From an uncultured Eggerthellaceae bacterium (GTDB taxonomy: Bacteria; Actinomycetota; Coriobacteriia; Coriobacteriales; Eggerthellaceae): DNA of 64,000 nucleotides. Position numbers and translations under genes: made by a program. The notes under the pieces are model-generated. The model saw only the letters and a list, made by a program, of their open reading frames with translations, was not told the origin of the DNA and made no database searches. Positions 49,291 through 58,533 of the stretch are shown in pieces. The DNA lies in the NCBI GenBank assembly GCA_910588095.1, contig CAJUQH010000001.1, positions 1 to 64,000 of the forward strand. The letters run 5' to 3'. Position 1 is the first letter of the stretch; each line of letters opens with the position of its first letter.

Positions 49291-52200
49291 CTAGATGTTC
49301 TTCAGGACCTCCACCACGAAGTCGGCGTTGGCCAGCATCGTGTCCTCGCTGATGTTGTCCATGGTGTCCTGCTTGCTCGCGGCGTAGGCGGGCAGCTCGC
49401 CGTCCATGCCAGCGAAATGCATGGCCTGGCACCCCTGGCGCAGCGCCACCGCAGCCGCGCTGTCGCGCCACAGCATGCTGCCCTCGGCCAGATGGATGCC
49501 GAGCGCGCTTGCTGCCTTGCGCGCATAGCGGGCCATGCGCGAAGATGGCTTCGTGGGGAAGTACATGCCCTCGTTGTTGATGCAGGTCAGATTGCCAGCG
49601 CCCATGGCATCAAGATCGATGAAGATGGCGCCCTTCAGCTCGTCGCGATGGACGTTGAGGAAGTCCTTCATGCCGCTGTTGGCTGCCAGGTCGGCGCCCA
49701 AGGCCACGAACCACACCTCTATGCCGATGTTCGGCAAGCGGAAATCATGGACGGCCTGGACATCGTCAAGGGCCGACATGGCCGCCGTGCTGCGATCGTC
49801 GGGCGCGGGCAGCGGTGCCAGCGCGCTATCGTCAGCTTCGTCCACAGGGGCAAGCGCCGCGGCGGCAGCGCTCGTGTCGGCGAACAGCGCATCGACGCCC
49901 GCAGGCTTCCGGCGACGGCGACGGGTGCCGCTTTGGCCCTGGTCGTCGTCAGGAGCAGTATCCTGGCCATCGGCCTCAGCGGACGCCGGCTCGGCATCCT
50001 GGTCGCCGCGCTTCACCATGCCACGCACCTTGTCGAGCGACTCGCGCGAGAACACGCCGCCGTTCCAGCCGCGCGGCTTGAAGCCGCTGTCGGCGAAGGC
50101 GTCGTCTTCATCGAAGGCATCGTAATCGTCGAAGTCGTCGAAGCTGTCGTCATCGGCCTCGTCGACGTAGCGGTTGCGCGTGCTCCACTCGCCCAGCTCC
50201 TCGCCGCGAGCGCGAGCATCGTAGTCCTCGTCCACGTCGAGCCATTCAGCTGCGCTCGGCTCGATGGCGCCGCGCTTCTTGTCCTTCTTGCCTCGGCGGA
50301 ACTTGCCGAAGAAGCGCGAGGCGCGGCCTTCGGGCATCTCAACGTACTCGCTGCCAGTGTAGGCGCCGGTCTCGGTCAGCTGGCCGTCGTAGGACGAGTC
50401 ATCCGCATCCTCGACTATCTCCTCCTCGGTCAGCAGCTCGGCCGAAGCCTCGGTCACCGGCGAGAACGCCTTGGTAGCCTGAACGGGGGCGAAGGCGTCG
50501 GTCTTCTCGGAGCCCAGGTCGTCGGCTTTGGGCGCAGCGTCCTTGGCGAACAGGTCGGGCGACACCTTGATAGAGCCCGAAAGGGAGGGCAGCACCTGGC
50601 GCAGGGCGTCTTGACGTGCCTTCTGCTCCTCGCTGGTCGCCTCGCGGCGCTTCGGTGCAGGCGCGGTGGGCGTCGCCTCGGCAGCCGCTTCCACAGCGGG
50701 TGCAGCCACGGCAGGCGCGTCACCCACGAGCGGGATGGATTTGCGCAGGTTGTCGATACGGGCCGCAGCCGCCTCGTCCACCTTGGGAGCGGAGGCGGCT
50801 TCCGGCGCGGTGCCAGCCTTCTCGGCAGTCGCATCGACCGCAGCCGCGGCGGCTTCCGCAGCAGGGGCAGCCGTCTTGGCCTCCACCTGGTCGGCGGCCT
50901 TCTGCTTCTGGGCCTCGCGGCGCAGCTCGTCGCCGTTTATCTCCACGGGGGCGAAGGCCACCGTGCTCACTTCCTCGCGCATGGCCGCATCGCCTTCGGC
51001 CGCAGCAGCAGGCGCCGGACGCACAGGGTGCTGCTCCATGATGGATTCTCGCACCTGGGCCAGGCGCTGCTCGGTCTCGGTCATGGCCTGATGCTCGGCT
51101 GCTGCAGCCGCTTGGGCCTCCAGGGCGGCGTTGCGGGCGTTGATGGCCTCCTGGGCCACCGCTTCGGCCTCGGCGTAGCGCGAGCGCGTCACCGGCATCT
51201 GGCCGCCAGGGCTCTTGCGGGCCTTGGCACGGGCGGCCTTGAACCAGTCGGGCACGTCGCTCTCGGACGCAGCCGCAGGGGCCGGGGGCTCGAAGGTCAC
51301 CGTGGGCGCGGCCGAAACCTCGGCCGGCACCGGCGCGGGAGCCGGGCCGCCCAGCGTGAAGGTGACGGGCTTCTCGTCCACCGTGTTGTCGCGCGGGTCG
51401 AAGTCGCCTTCTGCCTGCGGCGCGGCCGCTACAGCCTCAGCCGCTTCCGCGACCAGGGCAGCATCGGCCTGCAGGTGCTCCTCCTCGGCCACCAGGGCCG
51501 CCGCGTCCTGCACGAGCACGGGCTGCTCGTCGGAAGCGTCAAGGTCGATGTTCACTGTGGCGCTCACGGGCTTGCCGGTGAGCATGGCCACGGCCGCCTT
51601 GGCCGCCATCAGGCGGTCCTCGGCAGAGCCCGGCTCCGATTCGGTGGCCTCGGCCTCATAGGTGAGCGAAGCGCCTTCGGGCACCAGGCCGCCAGCGCGG
51701 GCGGCGTCCTCGCCGTGTACGCGCACCTCCATGGCGTGGACCTCGTCGGCCCGGGCGCGGCCCTTTCGCAGGCGCGTGGCCACCTCCACCATGACGGCCA
51801 CGCCCGCGGCGTTGCAATTGGCGCCATCGGTGTAGGGGGCGCTGCGATGCATGATGGTCGCCACCACCGGCAGCAGCGCGGCGATGCAGGCCGCCACCGT
51901 CAGCACGGTGACCACCACGGCGAAGCCGCCCGTGGGCGTGGAGACCAGGCGCAGCAGCAAGAGCAGGGCCAGCAGCACCATGCCGCCAAGCTCCACCCAG
52001 TTCAAGATAGGCAGCAGCGGCGCCAGGGCCGGCTTCAGCTCGGCGCGCACCTTGCCGGTGTCGTAATGGGCCAGCAGCACCACCTTGCGCTGGCGGGCGC
52101 CACGGGCGCCCTCGGCGGAGCGGCCGGCGGGCTCGTACTTGGCCACCACGTTCTGGCTGGCGCCGTGGGACATCATGGGCGCCAGCAGCGGGCGCACCAA

Positions 52201-52494
52201 CGTCTCGACGGCATAGAGGGCCGCCATGATGAGCACCACGATGAACGCCACGATGACCATGACGGGGATGAAGAACGTGAGCGCCGTAAGCACAACAGCC
52301 ACCAAGCAGTAGATGGCTCGGGGAAGCTCGAAGTCGGTGGAGCAGGTGAAGTCCTCCACCTCGGTGGGCAGGCCGGCCTTCCGCTGGAGGGCTTCGCTGA
52401 GGTAGAGGGCGGCTTGGCGCTCCTCCTCGGTGCCTGCTGGGCGCGGGCCGATGGTCTGCGCAAGGTGCGCGGCATTATCCAGAATCTCTGCCAT
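49291..52494 (-). CDS. Membrane protein with M28 peptidase-like fold split by a long disordered insert
   Basis: A 1067-residue protein. The first 245 residues are an M28-type start (HYDTGK with H143 and D145; DGANCNAAGVAVMVEVA with D223), interrupted by two hydrophobic hairpins (residues 60-100 and 165-215). Residues 924-1067 complete the fold (VWFVALGADLAANSGM, AIFIDLDAMG, then KQDTMDNISED). Between them lie about 660 residues of Ala/Glu/Asp-rich low-complexity sequence. The usual catalytic EE pair is replaced by AD, and the last ligand HT by KQD, so peptidase activity is doubtful. The next gene downstream of the promoter side encodes another membrane protein. Confidence 0.65.
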   Translation of the reverse strand: MAEILDNAAHLAQTIGPRPAGTEEERQAALYLSEALQRKAGLPTEVEDFTCSTDFELPRAIYCLVAVVLTALTFFIPVMVIVAFIVVLIMAALYAVETLVRPLLAPMMSHGASQNVVAKYEPAGRSAEGARGARQRKVVLLAHYDTGKVRAELKPALAPLLPILNWVELGGMVLLALLLLLRLVSTPTGGFAVVVTVLTVAACIAALLPVVATIMHRSAPYTDGANCNAAGVAVMVEVATRLRKGRARADEVHAMEVRVHGEDAARAGGLVPEGASLTYEAEATESEPGSAEDRLMAAKAAVAMLTGKPVSATVNIDLDASDEQPVLVQDAAALVAEEEHLQADAALVAEAAEAVAAAPQAEGDFDPRDNTVDEKPVTFTLGGPAPAPVPAEVSAAPTVTFEPPAPAAASESDVPDWFKAARAKARKSPGGQMPVTRSRYAEAEAVAQEAINARNAALEAQAAAAAEHQAMTETEQRLAQVRESIMEQHPVRPAPAAAAEGDAAMREEVSTVAFAPVEINGDELRREAQKQKAADQVEAKTAAPAAEAAAAAVDATAEKAGTAPEAASAPKVDEAAAARIDNLRKSIPLVGDAPAVAAPAVEAAAEATPTAPAPKRREATSEEQKARQDALRQVLPSLSGSIKVSPDLFAKDAAPKADDLGSEKTDAFAPVQATKAFSPVTEASAELLTEEEIVEDADDSSYDGQLTETGAYTGSEYVEMPEGRASRFFGKFRRGKKDKKRGAIEPSAAEWLDVDEDYDARARGEELGEWSTRNRYVDEADDDSFDDFDDYDAFDEDDAFADSGFKPRGWNGGVFSRESLDKVRGMVKRGDQDAEPASAEADGQDTAPDDDQGQSGTRRRRRKPAGVDALFADTSAAAAALAPVDEADDSALAPLPAPDDRSTAAMSALDDVQAVHDFRLPNIGIEVWFVALGADLAANSGMKDFLNVHRDELKGAIFIDLDAMGAGNLTCINNEGMYFPTKPSSRMARYARKAASALGIHLAEGSMLWRDSAAAVALRQGCQAMHFAGMDGELPAYAASKQDTMDNISEDTMLANADFVVEVLKNI

Positions 52495-52567
52495 GGCTTT
52501 TCGCCTCTCGTCGGTTCATTTTCGGTACGTTTTCATGAGAGCACAAAGCTCCCCTGATTATACGCTA

Positions 52568-53713
52568 TTACACCAGCGAGCTCACGTAATCGTTCAAAAA
52601 AGCGTCGGCGTCGGCGGCCCTCTGGCGGTCTTGCATGTACGTCTCGAACAGGCCCGCGCGACGCTGCCCGAAGTTGATGGAGACCAACGTGGTCGGCTGC
52701 TGGTTGAGCGAGCGCATGGCAGCGGCCGCTTGGGAGTCAAGCGTGTTGTAGCGGTTGTTCTGCTGGACCATGGCCTCCACGTTGCTGGCCAGATAGGCGT
52801 TGGTCGACGCGCGGGCGGCTTCCTGGGCCTCCAGGCGCGTGCTCACGTAGTCCACGTAGGGGTCGAGCGCGGCATCGGGGCACAAGCCCGCAGCCAGCGA
52901 GAACTCGTCGCGGGCCTGGGTGAAGCCGGCTATGGCCTCGTCGGTCTTCTCCAGCGAGGCGCGCATGTTGGCCTCGCCCTCCAACGATGCCAGCGAAGCC
53001 GCATCGCGAGCCGCCGTGTCAGCAGCCAGCAGCGTGTTCCACGCATCCTGCACCGCGACGTAGGCCTGCACGGCCTCATCGGTGGCCTGGAGCGCATCGC
53101 GCCCGGCAGCCAGCATGTTCTTCCGCGCGCTGATGGTGACCAGCGCCTGGTTCGACGTCTCCAGGTCGGCAGGGGCCTTCAGGTGCGGTTGGAGCTTTTC
53201 GGTGTCGGTCCGCGCCTGGTCGAGCTTCTGCAGCGCCTCGTCCACCTGGGGCAGCAGCGCGGCGCAGCTGTCGCGGAAGCCCTGCTCGTCGAGCGTGCCC
53301 AGGCTCTCGGTCATGGCCTTCACCGCCAGCTCGTCGAAGGGCAGCACCACCTCGTCGGCTTCTTCGATGGTGCCGATGACGCGGCCAAGCTCGCCTTGCA
53401 TCTCCTGGTTGGCCTGCAGGCCCCACCACACGCCGACGCCCACCAGCGCGGCCAGCGCCCCGCAGCCAATTCCCACCAGCACGCGGAAGCGCAGGCGCTG
53501 CTGCCGGCGGCGCTTCTTGCGGCGGCTGACCTCCTCGTCGGCATGGGCCCAGAACGGGTCTTCCTTCTCGAGCGGGTCGGTGGCGTCGGCGGTGTTCTTG
53601 GCCGCGTCGAGCACGCTGAACGATATCTCGTTCGAGGTGCCATGGGTGTTGCGCTTGATGTGCGCCCCCTGGTTTATGCGGCCCTTCCCCCGCGCCATCG
53701 CCGTTCGCAGCAC
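52568..53713 (-). CDS. Single-pass membrane protein with coiled-coil extracytoplasmic region
   Basis: A 381-residue protein of unknown function. About 70 hydrophilic residues, with a basic KKRRRQQRLR cluster, precede one transmembrane helix (VLVGIGCGALAALVGVGVWW). The remaining 280 residues are mainly helical with heptad-like Ala/Leu spacing, suggesting a coiled coil outside the cell. Starts are possible at GTG 53713 or ATG 53698; neither has a strong ribosome site. It lies four bases after the DinG-like gene, so translation may be coupled. Confidence 0.6.
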   Translation of the reverse strand: MLRTAMARGKGRINQGAHIKRNTHGTSNEISFSVLDAAKNTADATDPLEKEDPFWAHADEEVSRRKKRRRQQRLRFRVLVGIGCGALAALVGVGVWWGLQANQEMQGELGRVIGTIEEADEVVLPFDELAVKAMTESLGTLDEQGFRDSCAALLPQVDEALQKLDQARTDTEKLQPHLKAPADLETSNQALVTISARKNMLAAGRDALQATDEAVQAYVAVQDAWNTLLAADTAARDAASLASLEGEANMRASLEKTDEAIAGFTQARDEFSLAAGLCPDAALDPYVDYVSTRLEAQEAARASTNAYLASNVEAMVQQNNRYNTLDSQAAAAMRSLNQQPTTLVSINFGQRRAGLFETYMQDRQRAADADAFLNDYVSSLV

Positions 53714-53717
53714 CCGA

Positions 53718-56714
53718 TCAGGCGCCGCAGCCCCGTTCTATGTCGGCCACGATCTCATCAGCGGTGCCCACCATGATGGTGCGGCTGGGCAACGACCGCA
53801 GGAACTGCTTGCCGTACCCCTTCGTGAGCAGGCGCTTGTCAGCCAACAGCAATATCCCCTCGTCGTCGGCGGTGCGGATGAGCCGCCCGGCGGCCTGCTT
53901 CACCTCGAGCACCGCCTGGGGCAGCACGAACATCTGCCACGCGCGGCTGTGCCGCTGCGACCGCTCGCACGACAGCGGGTCGGAGGGCTTGGCGAAGGGC
54001 AGCTTCGGTATGGCCACGCCGCGCAGGGTGGCGCCGGGGGCGTCGAAGCCCTCCCAGAAGCTCTTGAGCGCGAACAGCGAGAGCCGCTCGTCGGCGAGGA
54101 AGTCGTCGCGCAGCCCCTTCACCGAGATGCCCTTGCGCTGCTGCACGAGCCGCAGGCCCTCGGCCTTCATCGGGCCGTCGATGGCATCGAAGCACGCTTC
54201 CATCTCGCGGCGGTTGGTGAACAGCGTGAGCATGCTGCCGCCCTGCGCCTTGTGCACGCGAGCCAAGAGGTCCTGCAGGCACCTGAGGTACGCCGGGTCA
54301 CTGGGCTCGGGCATGTCGCTGGGCACGTACACCTTCATGTGCGCGTCGAAGTCGTAGCTCGAGGCCAGCAGCAGCTCGGCCGGGCGGGGCTGCTCGCCTA
54401 CCCCCAGGCCCATGGCCTCCTCGAACGCAGCGAAGCTGCCGTCGACGGCTAGCGTGGCCGAGGCGAACACCACCGAGAACGTGTTGGCATACAGAGTCTC
54501 GGCCAGGGTGTCGCCCACGTTGAAGGGCAGCGCCTCGATGCAGTCGCGGCTGCGGTCGGCCTTGCGGCTCAGGGTGGCCGCATAAACGTACTGCTCGCCA
54601 CCTTGCAGGAGGATGACCTCGGCGGCGTTCATGATGTCCTTCAGCTCCATGGCGGCGCTGGCTATCTCGCGTTGGATCACCTGGGCGCCTTCGACGTCCT
54701 CGAGGTATCCCACCAGCTCTTGGCAGGCGTGGGTCAGCTTCTCGGCGGCCTCTATGAGGCTGCGCCCGATGCCAGCCAGCGCACCGAAGCGCTCGCTGGC
54801 GCGCATGGCGTCGTTGACCCACAGCTCGGCTATGTCGTAGCCCTTCGACCGGGGCGCGTCATCGAAGAACAGCAGCTCGCGCAGCCCGTCGGCGAAGAAG
54901 CCGGCTTGCTCGGCAAAGGCGGCGCCGGCCTTCTTGGCCTTGGCCGTCAGCGCGAAGAACAGCGTGCCGTCGCCGTCGGAGCCGGGGGCCGTCACGTTGC
55001 GCTCGGCGCGCACGAACAGGTTGCGCGTGGTCTCGGGGTCGCCCACGCGGTGGGCCAAGTGCAGCAGCTCGTCGGATGCCAGCGTCAGCGAGAACGCGCG
55101 GCGAGCCTCGGCCTCGGCGCCGTGGGCCTCGTCCACCACCCAGAAGCGCAGCGGAGGCAGCAAGCCGTTGTCGGCTGCCAGGTCACAGAACAGCAGGCTG
55201 TGGTTGGTCACCACCACATCCGCCGCCTGGGCCCGGCGCCGAGCGCCGTGGACGAAGCAGCTTGTCCCATAGAAGGGGCACTTGCGGCGCAGGCAGTCAT
55301 GGCTCGTGGTGGTGTAGCTCGCCCGGGGGAGCAGGCGACGGTCTATCTTCAGGCCGTCTATGTCGTCATAGCCGGTCTGCTCGATGAACGACAGCAACGT
55401 GGCCAGGGCCGGAGCCTGGGTCTTCTCCTCGTTGCCCACGCTGCGCATGCGCGGGCCGGCGTCGGCCAGGCGCTGGGCCTTCCGCAGGCAGATGTAGTGG
55501 GAGAACCCCTTGAGGGCCGAGTAGGTCAGCGGCGGCGCCGTCGGGTCGGCCTTCTGCAACGCCTCGGCCAGGGCCGGCAGCTCGTGGAACACCAGCTGGT
55601 CCAGCAGCGCATTGGTCTTGGTGGCAACGCCCACGGCCACGTCGTTGGCGCGGGCCATCAGAGCCGCTGGCACCAGGTAGGCCATGGATTTCCCCACGCC
55701 GGTGCCCGCCTCGACCACCAGGTTCTCCGATCGGGTGAACGCCCGGTTCACGCCGCGGGCCATGGCCAGCTGCTCGGCGCGAGGCTCGAACGCCCCGTAG
55801 ATGCTGCCCACGAGCCCCGTGGCCGAGAACGCCTCGTCCACTTCCTCGTCGGTGGGAAACTCCAGGCCCAAAGCGCTTTGGGCCAGGTCATCGGCGTCGC
55901 GCTTGGCTTGGGTCGGCTCGGCAGCCACCCGCTCGCGTCGCATCGCGCGCAAGGTGAAGGTCTCCGGGCGCTCCGGCGTGCCCTCGGCTGCGGCCTGACG
56001 CTCAGCGAAGTAGCGGAACACCGCTCCGGTAGGCCATGCGTCTGCGGGAGCCATGGAGCCCACCTCCCGCATGAGCGGCAACGGCATGGAGCACACCGCC
56101 GCCAGCAGCAGGCGGTAGAGCGCGCACGTGGCCGCCACGTCGGCATCGGCGCGGTGGGTCGACAACGGGGCGTCGAACGCCTTCACCAAGTCGATGAGCC
56201 GGTGCGAGCGCATGCGGGGCAGCGTGATGCGGGCCAGCTCCAGCGAATCTATCCACAGGTTGTCCAGCAAGGGGTAGCCCTGCACGTGCTTGGTGGTGAA
56301 GCTGCGGTCGAACGAGGCGTTGTGGGCCACTATCTTCGCGTCGCCCACGAACCCCACCAGATCGGCCAGCGCCTCGGCAGGGCTCGGCGCGCCGGCCACG
56401 TCCTCGTCGGCTATGTGGGTGAGGTGCGTTATCTCCTCGGGTATGGGCTTGCCCGGGTCGACGAAGGTCACGAACCAATCGGTGATGCGGCCCTGCTCCA
56501 GGCGGGCGGCCGCTATCTGGGTCAGCTCTTCGGTCCTCAACGATATGCCCGTGGTCTCGGTGTCGAGCACCACCACATTATGGTCGTATTCGCCGAAATC
56601 GCCAGAGCAGGCCAGCTCGGCCAGGCGCGCGTAACGCTCGCGCACGGCAGGCGGTGTGTTGTCGGTGATGGCTTCCGCGAGCGCCGGAGGCAGCGCATCG
56701 GTATTGTTCGTCAT
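53718..56714 (-). CDS. dinG: DnaQ exonuclease-DinG helicase fusion protein
   Basis: A 998-residue protein. The N-terminal 210 residues are a DEDDh exonuclease with D51-x-E53 (LDTETTG), HNASFD and HRADADV. The rest is an XPD-like superfamily 2 helicase: Walker A AGTGVGKS, DEAH box (VVDEAHGAEAEAR), an Fe-S cysteine set (YICLRKAQ; HDCLRRKCPFYGTSC), and a C-terminal QAAGRLIRTADDEG motif VI. Such fusions (DinG of Gram-positive type) degrade or unwind damaged or structured nucleic acid. ATG 56714 fits the family. Length is slightly above typical. Confidence 0.93.
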   Translation of the reverse strand: MTNNTDALPPALAEAITDNTPPAVRERYARLAELACSGDFGEYDHNVVVLDTETTGISLRTEELTQIAAARLEQGRITDWFVTFVDPGKPIPEEITHLTHIADEDVAGAPSPAEALADLVGFVGDAKIVAHNASFDRSFTTKHVQGYPLLDNLWIDSLELARITLPRMRSHRLIDLVKAFDAPLSTHRADADVAATCALYRLLLAAVCSMPLPLMREVGSMAPADAWPTGAVFRYFAERQAAAEGTPERPETFTLRAMRRERVAAEPTQAKRDADDLAQSALGLEFPTDEEVDEAFSATGLVGSIYGAFEPRAEQLAMARGVNRAFTRSENLVVEAGTGVGKSMAYLVPAALMARANDVAVGVATKTNALLDQLVFHELPALAEALQKADPTAPPLTYSALKGFSHYICLRKAQRLADAGPRMRSVGNEEKTQAPALATLLSFIEQTGYDDIDGLKIDRRLLPRASYTTTSHDCLRRKCPFYGTSCFVHGARRRAQAADVVVTNHSLLFCDLAADNGLLPPLRFWVVDEAHGAEAEARRAFSLTLASDELLHLAHRVGDPETTRNLFVRAERNVTAPGSDGDGTLFFALTAKAKKAGAAFAEQAGFFADGLRELLFFDDAPRSKGYDIAELWVNDAMRASERFGALAGIGRSLIEAAEKLTHACQELVGYLEDVEGAQVIQREIASAAMELKDIMNAAEVILLQGGEQYVYAATLSRKADRSRDCIEALPFNVGDTLAETLYANTFSVVFASATLAVDGSFAAFEEAMGLGVGEQPRPAELLLASSYDFDAHMKVYVPSDMPEPSDPAYLRCLQDLLARVHKAQGGSMLTLFTNRREMEACFDAIDGPMKAEGLRLVQQRKGISVKGLRDDFLADERLSLFALKSFWEGFDAPGATLRGVAIPKLPFAKPSDPLSCERSQRHSRAWQMFVLPQAVLEVKQAAGRLIRTADDEGILLLADKRLLTKGYGKQFLRSLPSRTIMVGTADEIVADIERGCGA

Positions 56715-56804
56715 ATCGGCCCTTTATCGGCTCGAAGCACGCCGCTTTGCGGTATGCTCAAGTGCTGTTCCCACCCATTGTACCAAGGGCAGGAGGGCCC
56801 GCGG

Positions 56805-57449
56805 ATGTCAGAAGCCTATTTCGGTGCCTACCACCGTTTCAAGACGGCCTCCAAGAAGGAGGGCGGAGCGCTCATGAGCGCCGACAACCTGGTGGGAGGT
56901 CGGTTCTCTATCAAGTTCGAGCGCGACGGCGCAGGACAGACGGCCTGGCTGGCCAACCGATTCGGAAAGCGCGTGGGCTACTTCGAGCCGGGGCTCTCGC
57001 GCCAGCTCCAGCTCTACGCCGCCCGCGGCTTGGAACTGGCGGCCGTGCTCTCCTACGTGGGGTTCTCCAGCGAGCCAGCGCCGGGCGAATACTTCGGCGA
57101 ATGCGCCGTGATAGCTTACGACCCTGCCCATGACCAGGCATTCTCGCGATTCATCGAAGCCGTGGGCAAGCGCATGGCCGAAGGAATGCGCCCCAAGGTC
57201 GACCTCGGAGCAGAGGGAGCAACTAAGATCATCGAGAGCGGTGGCGCCTGGCTGCCCAAGCAGACCATGCCCCAGCCGCCCAAGGAGCAAGGCGTCGTCA
57301 TCGTGAAGGATAAGCAATCCCTCGCCGATCGAGCCGTCGAGCAGGGACGCGCTGGGAACAAGGGCTGCTACGCAGGCAGCATCCTGTTCATCATAGCCGT
57401 GGTGGCGCTGGTCGCCTTCGGCTTCGCCTCGTGCAGTGGCCTGATCTGA
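56805..57449 (+). CDS. Uncharacterised protein with C-terminal membrane anchor
   Basis: A 214-residue protein that I do not recognise. The first 110 residues look like a compact globular domain (VGGRFSIKFERDGAGQTAWLANRFGKRVGYFEPGLSRQLQLYAARG) with some resemblance to HIRAN-like domains. Residues 185-214 form a transmembrane helix (GSILFIIAVVALVAFGFASC), giving a tail-anchored layout. ATG 56805 has AGGAGG about eight bases upstream. It is divergent from dinG and convergent with ddl. Confidence 0.6.
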   Translation: MSEAYFGAYHRFKTASKKEGGALMSADNLVGGRFSIKFERDGAGQTAWLANRFGKRVGYFEPGLSRQLQLYAARGLELAAVLSYVGFSSEPAPGEYFGECAVIAYDPAHDQAFSRFIEAVGKRMAEGMRPKVDLGAEGATKIIESGGAWLPKQTMPQPPKEQGVVIVKDKQSLADRAVEQGRAGNKGCYAGSILFIIAVVALVAFGFASCSGLI

Positions 57450-57474
57450 CCTTATGCGAGATCCTGGCGCGCTA

Positions 57475-58431
57475 CTACTGGCTGGCGCGCTCCAACGCAT
57501 CGGCTATGAAAAGGGTGCATAGCTCCGGGAAGGGGATGCCCGCCGCCTTCGCGGAGTCTGGCAGCAGCGAGGTGCCCGTCATGCCGGGCAGCGTGTTCGT
57601 CTCGAGCACCCACGGCTGACCATCGGCGTCGATGATGAAGTCCGTGCGCGACACCCCTGCGCAACCCAGCGCGTTGTGGGCTCGCACGGCCAGCTCCTGC
57701 ACCTTCTCCGTCATCGCCTCGTCCAAGCGCGCAGGGCAGATATGCTGCGAGCCGCCTGGCGCATACTTCGACTCGAAGTCGTAGTGGTCGTTCTTGGGGA
57801 TTATCTCGATGATGGGCAGCGCGCGGGCGGCATCTCCCGTGCCGATGACCGGCACCGTGTACTCGGGCCCGCTCACAAAGCGCTCCACCAGGGCCTGGTC
57901 GTCATAGTCGAACACATCGACCAGAGCTTGGGCCAGGCTGTCGCGCCCTTCCACGATGAAGAGGCCCAGCGTGCTGCCCTCAGTGATGGCCTTCACCGCG
58001 CAGTGGTCTCCCACCTGGGCTATCACATCATCAAGGGCCCAGTCGCCACCTTGGGCCAAGGTCAGCGACTCTGGGGTGGGCACCCCTGCGCGCCGGTACA
58101 CATGCTTCGCTTCGCCCTTATGCATCGCCAAGGCACTCGCGCGCACCGGAGAGCCCGTGTAAGGCAGCTGGATGGTCTCGAGGAAGCCCTGCAGCGCTCC
58201 GTCTTCGCCACCACGACCGTGAGTGCAGAGGAACGCCACATCGAAGCCTCCGTCGATGAGAGTGCGAAGGTCGTCCCGATTAGCGGGGTCGAGCATCGTG
58301 ACCAGGAACCCTGCCTGTTCAAGAGCCTGTTTTGCTCCCTCGCCCGAGGCAAGCGATATCTCTCGCTCGCCGCTTCGGCCCCCTGCGAGCAGGGCGACAC
58401 GGCATTCCCCAGGCCTCAATCTATCGAACAT
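57475..58431 (-). CDS. ddl: D-alanine--D-alanine ligase
   Basis: A 318-residue ATP-grasp enzyme that joins two D-alanines for peptidoglycan precursors. It has VALLAGGRSGEREISLASG at the N-terminus, HGRGGEDGALQGFLE, the lid EGSTLGLFIVEG and C-terminal EIIPKNDHYDFESKY and VLETNTLPGMTGTSL. The YDFESKY motif fits D-Ala-D-Ala rather than D-lactate ligases. It is divergent from rlmN, separated by about 100 bases. Confidence 0.96.
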   Translation of the reverse strand: MFDRLRPGECRVALLAGGRSGEREISLASGEGAKQALEQAGFLVTMLDPANRDDLRTLIDGGFDVAFLCTHGRGGEDGALQGFLETIQLPYTGSPVRASALAMHKGEAKHVYRRAGVPTPESLTLAQGGDWALDDVIAQVGDHCAVKAITEGSTLGLFIVEGRDSLAQALVDVFDYDDQALVERFVSGPEYTVPVIGTGDAARALPIIEIIPKNDHYDFESKYAPGGSQHICPARLDEAMTEKVQELAVRAHNALGCAGVSRTDFIIDADGQPWVLETNTLPGMTGTSLLPDSAKAAGIPFPELCTLFIADALERASQ

Positions 58432-58521
58432 ATGTACTCCTTTTCAAGCAGGGCAAGTGGGCTGATTATAGCAAAAGCAGCAGATGCCCTCCTCCTGGAC
58501 GGTCGGAAGCCAGCTTACGCC

Positions 58522-58527
58522 TATAAT
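58522..58527 (+). promoter_or_regulatory. -10 element of rlmN suggesting a leaderless transcript
   Basis: A perfect TATAAT ends six bases before the ATG at 58534, with no ribosome site between. The -35 region is weak (TGGACG-like, 18-19 bases upstream). Transcription would start at or near the A of the start codon. Confidence 0.5.
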
Positions 58528-58533
58528 AGGCCC

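Noticed and set aside
48511..52557. Long plus-strand open frame overlapping the end of the kinase gene and all of the M28-like gene
   Set aside because: It overlaps two well-supported genes and encodes a composition typical of antisense GC-rich frames, with no domain motif.
54603..56804. Upstream extension of the 56805 gene across dinG on the opposite strand
   Set aside because: The dinG motifs are on the other strand; the true start at 56805 has a good ribosome site.
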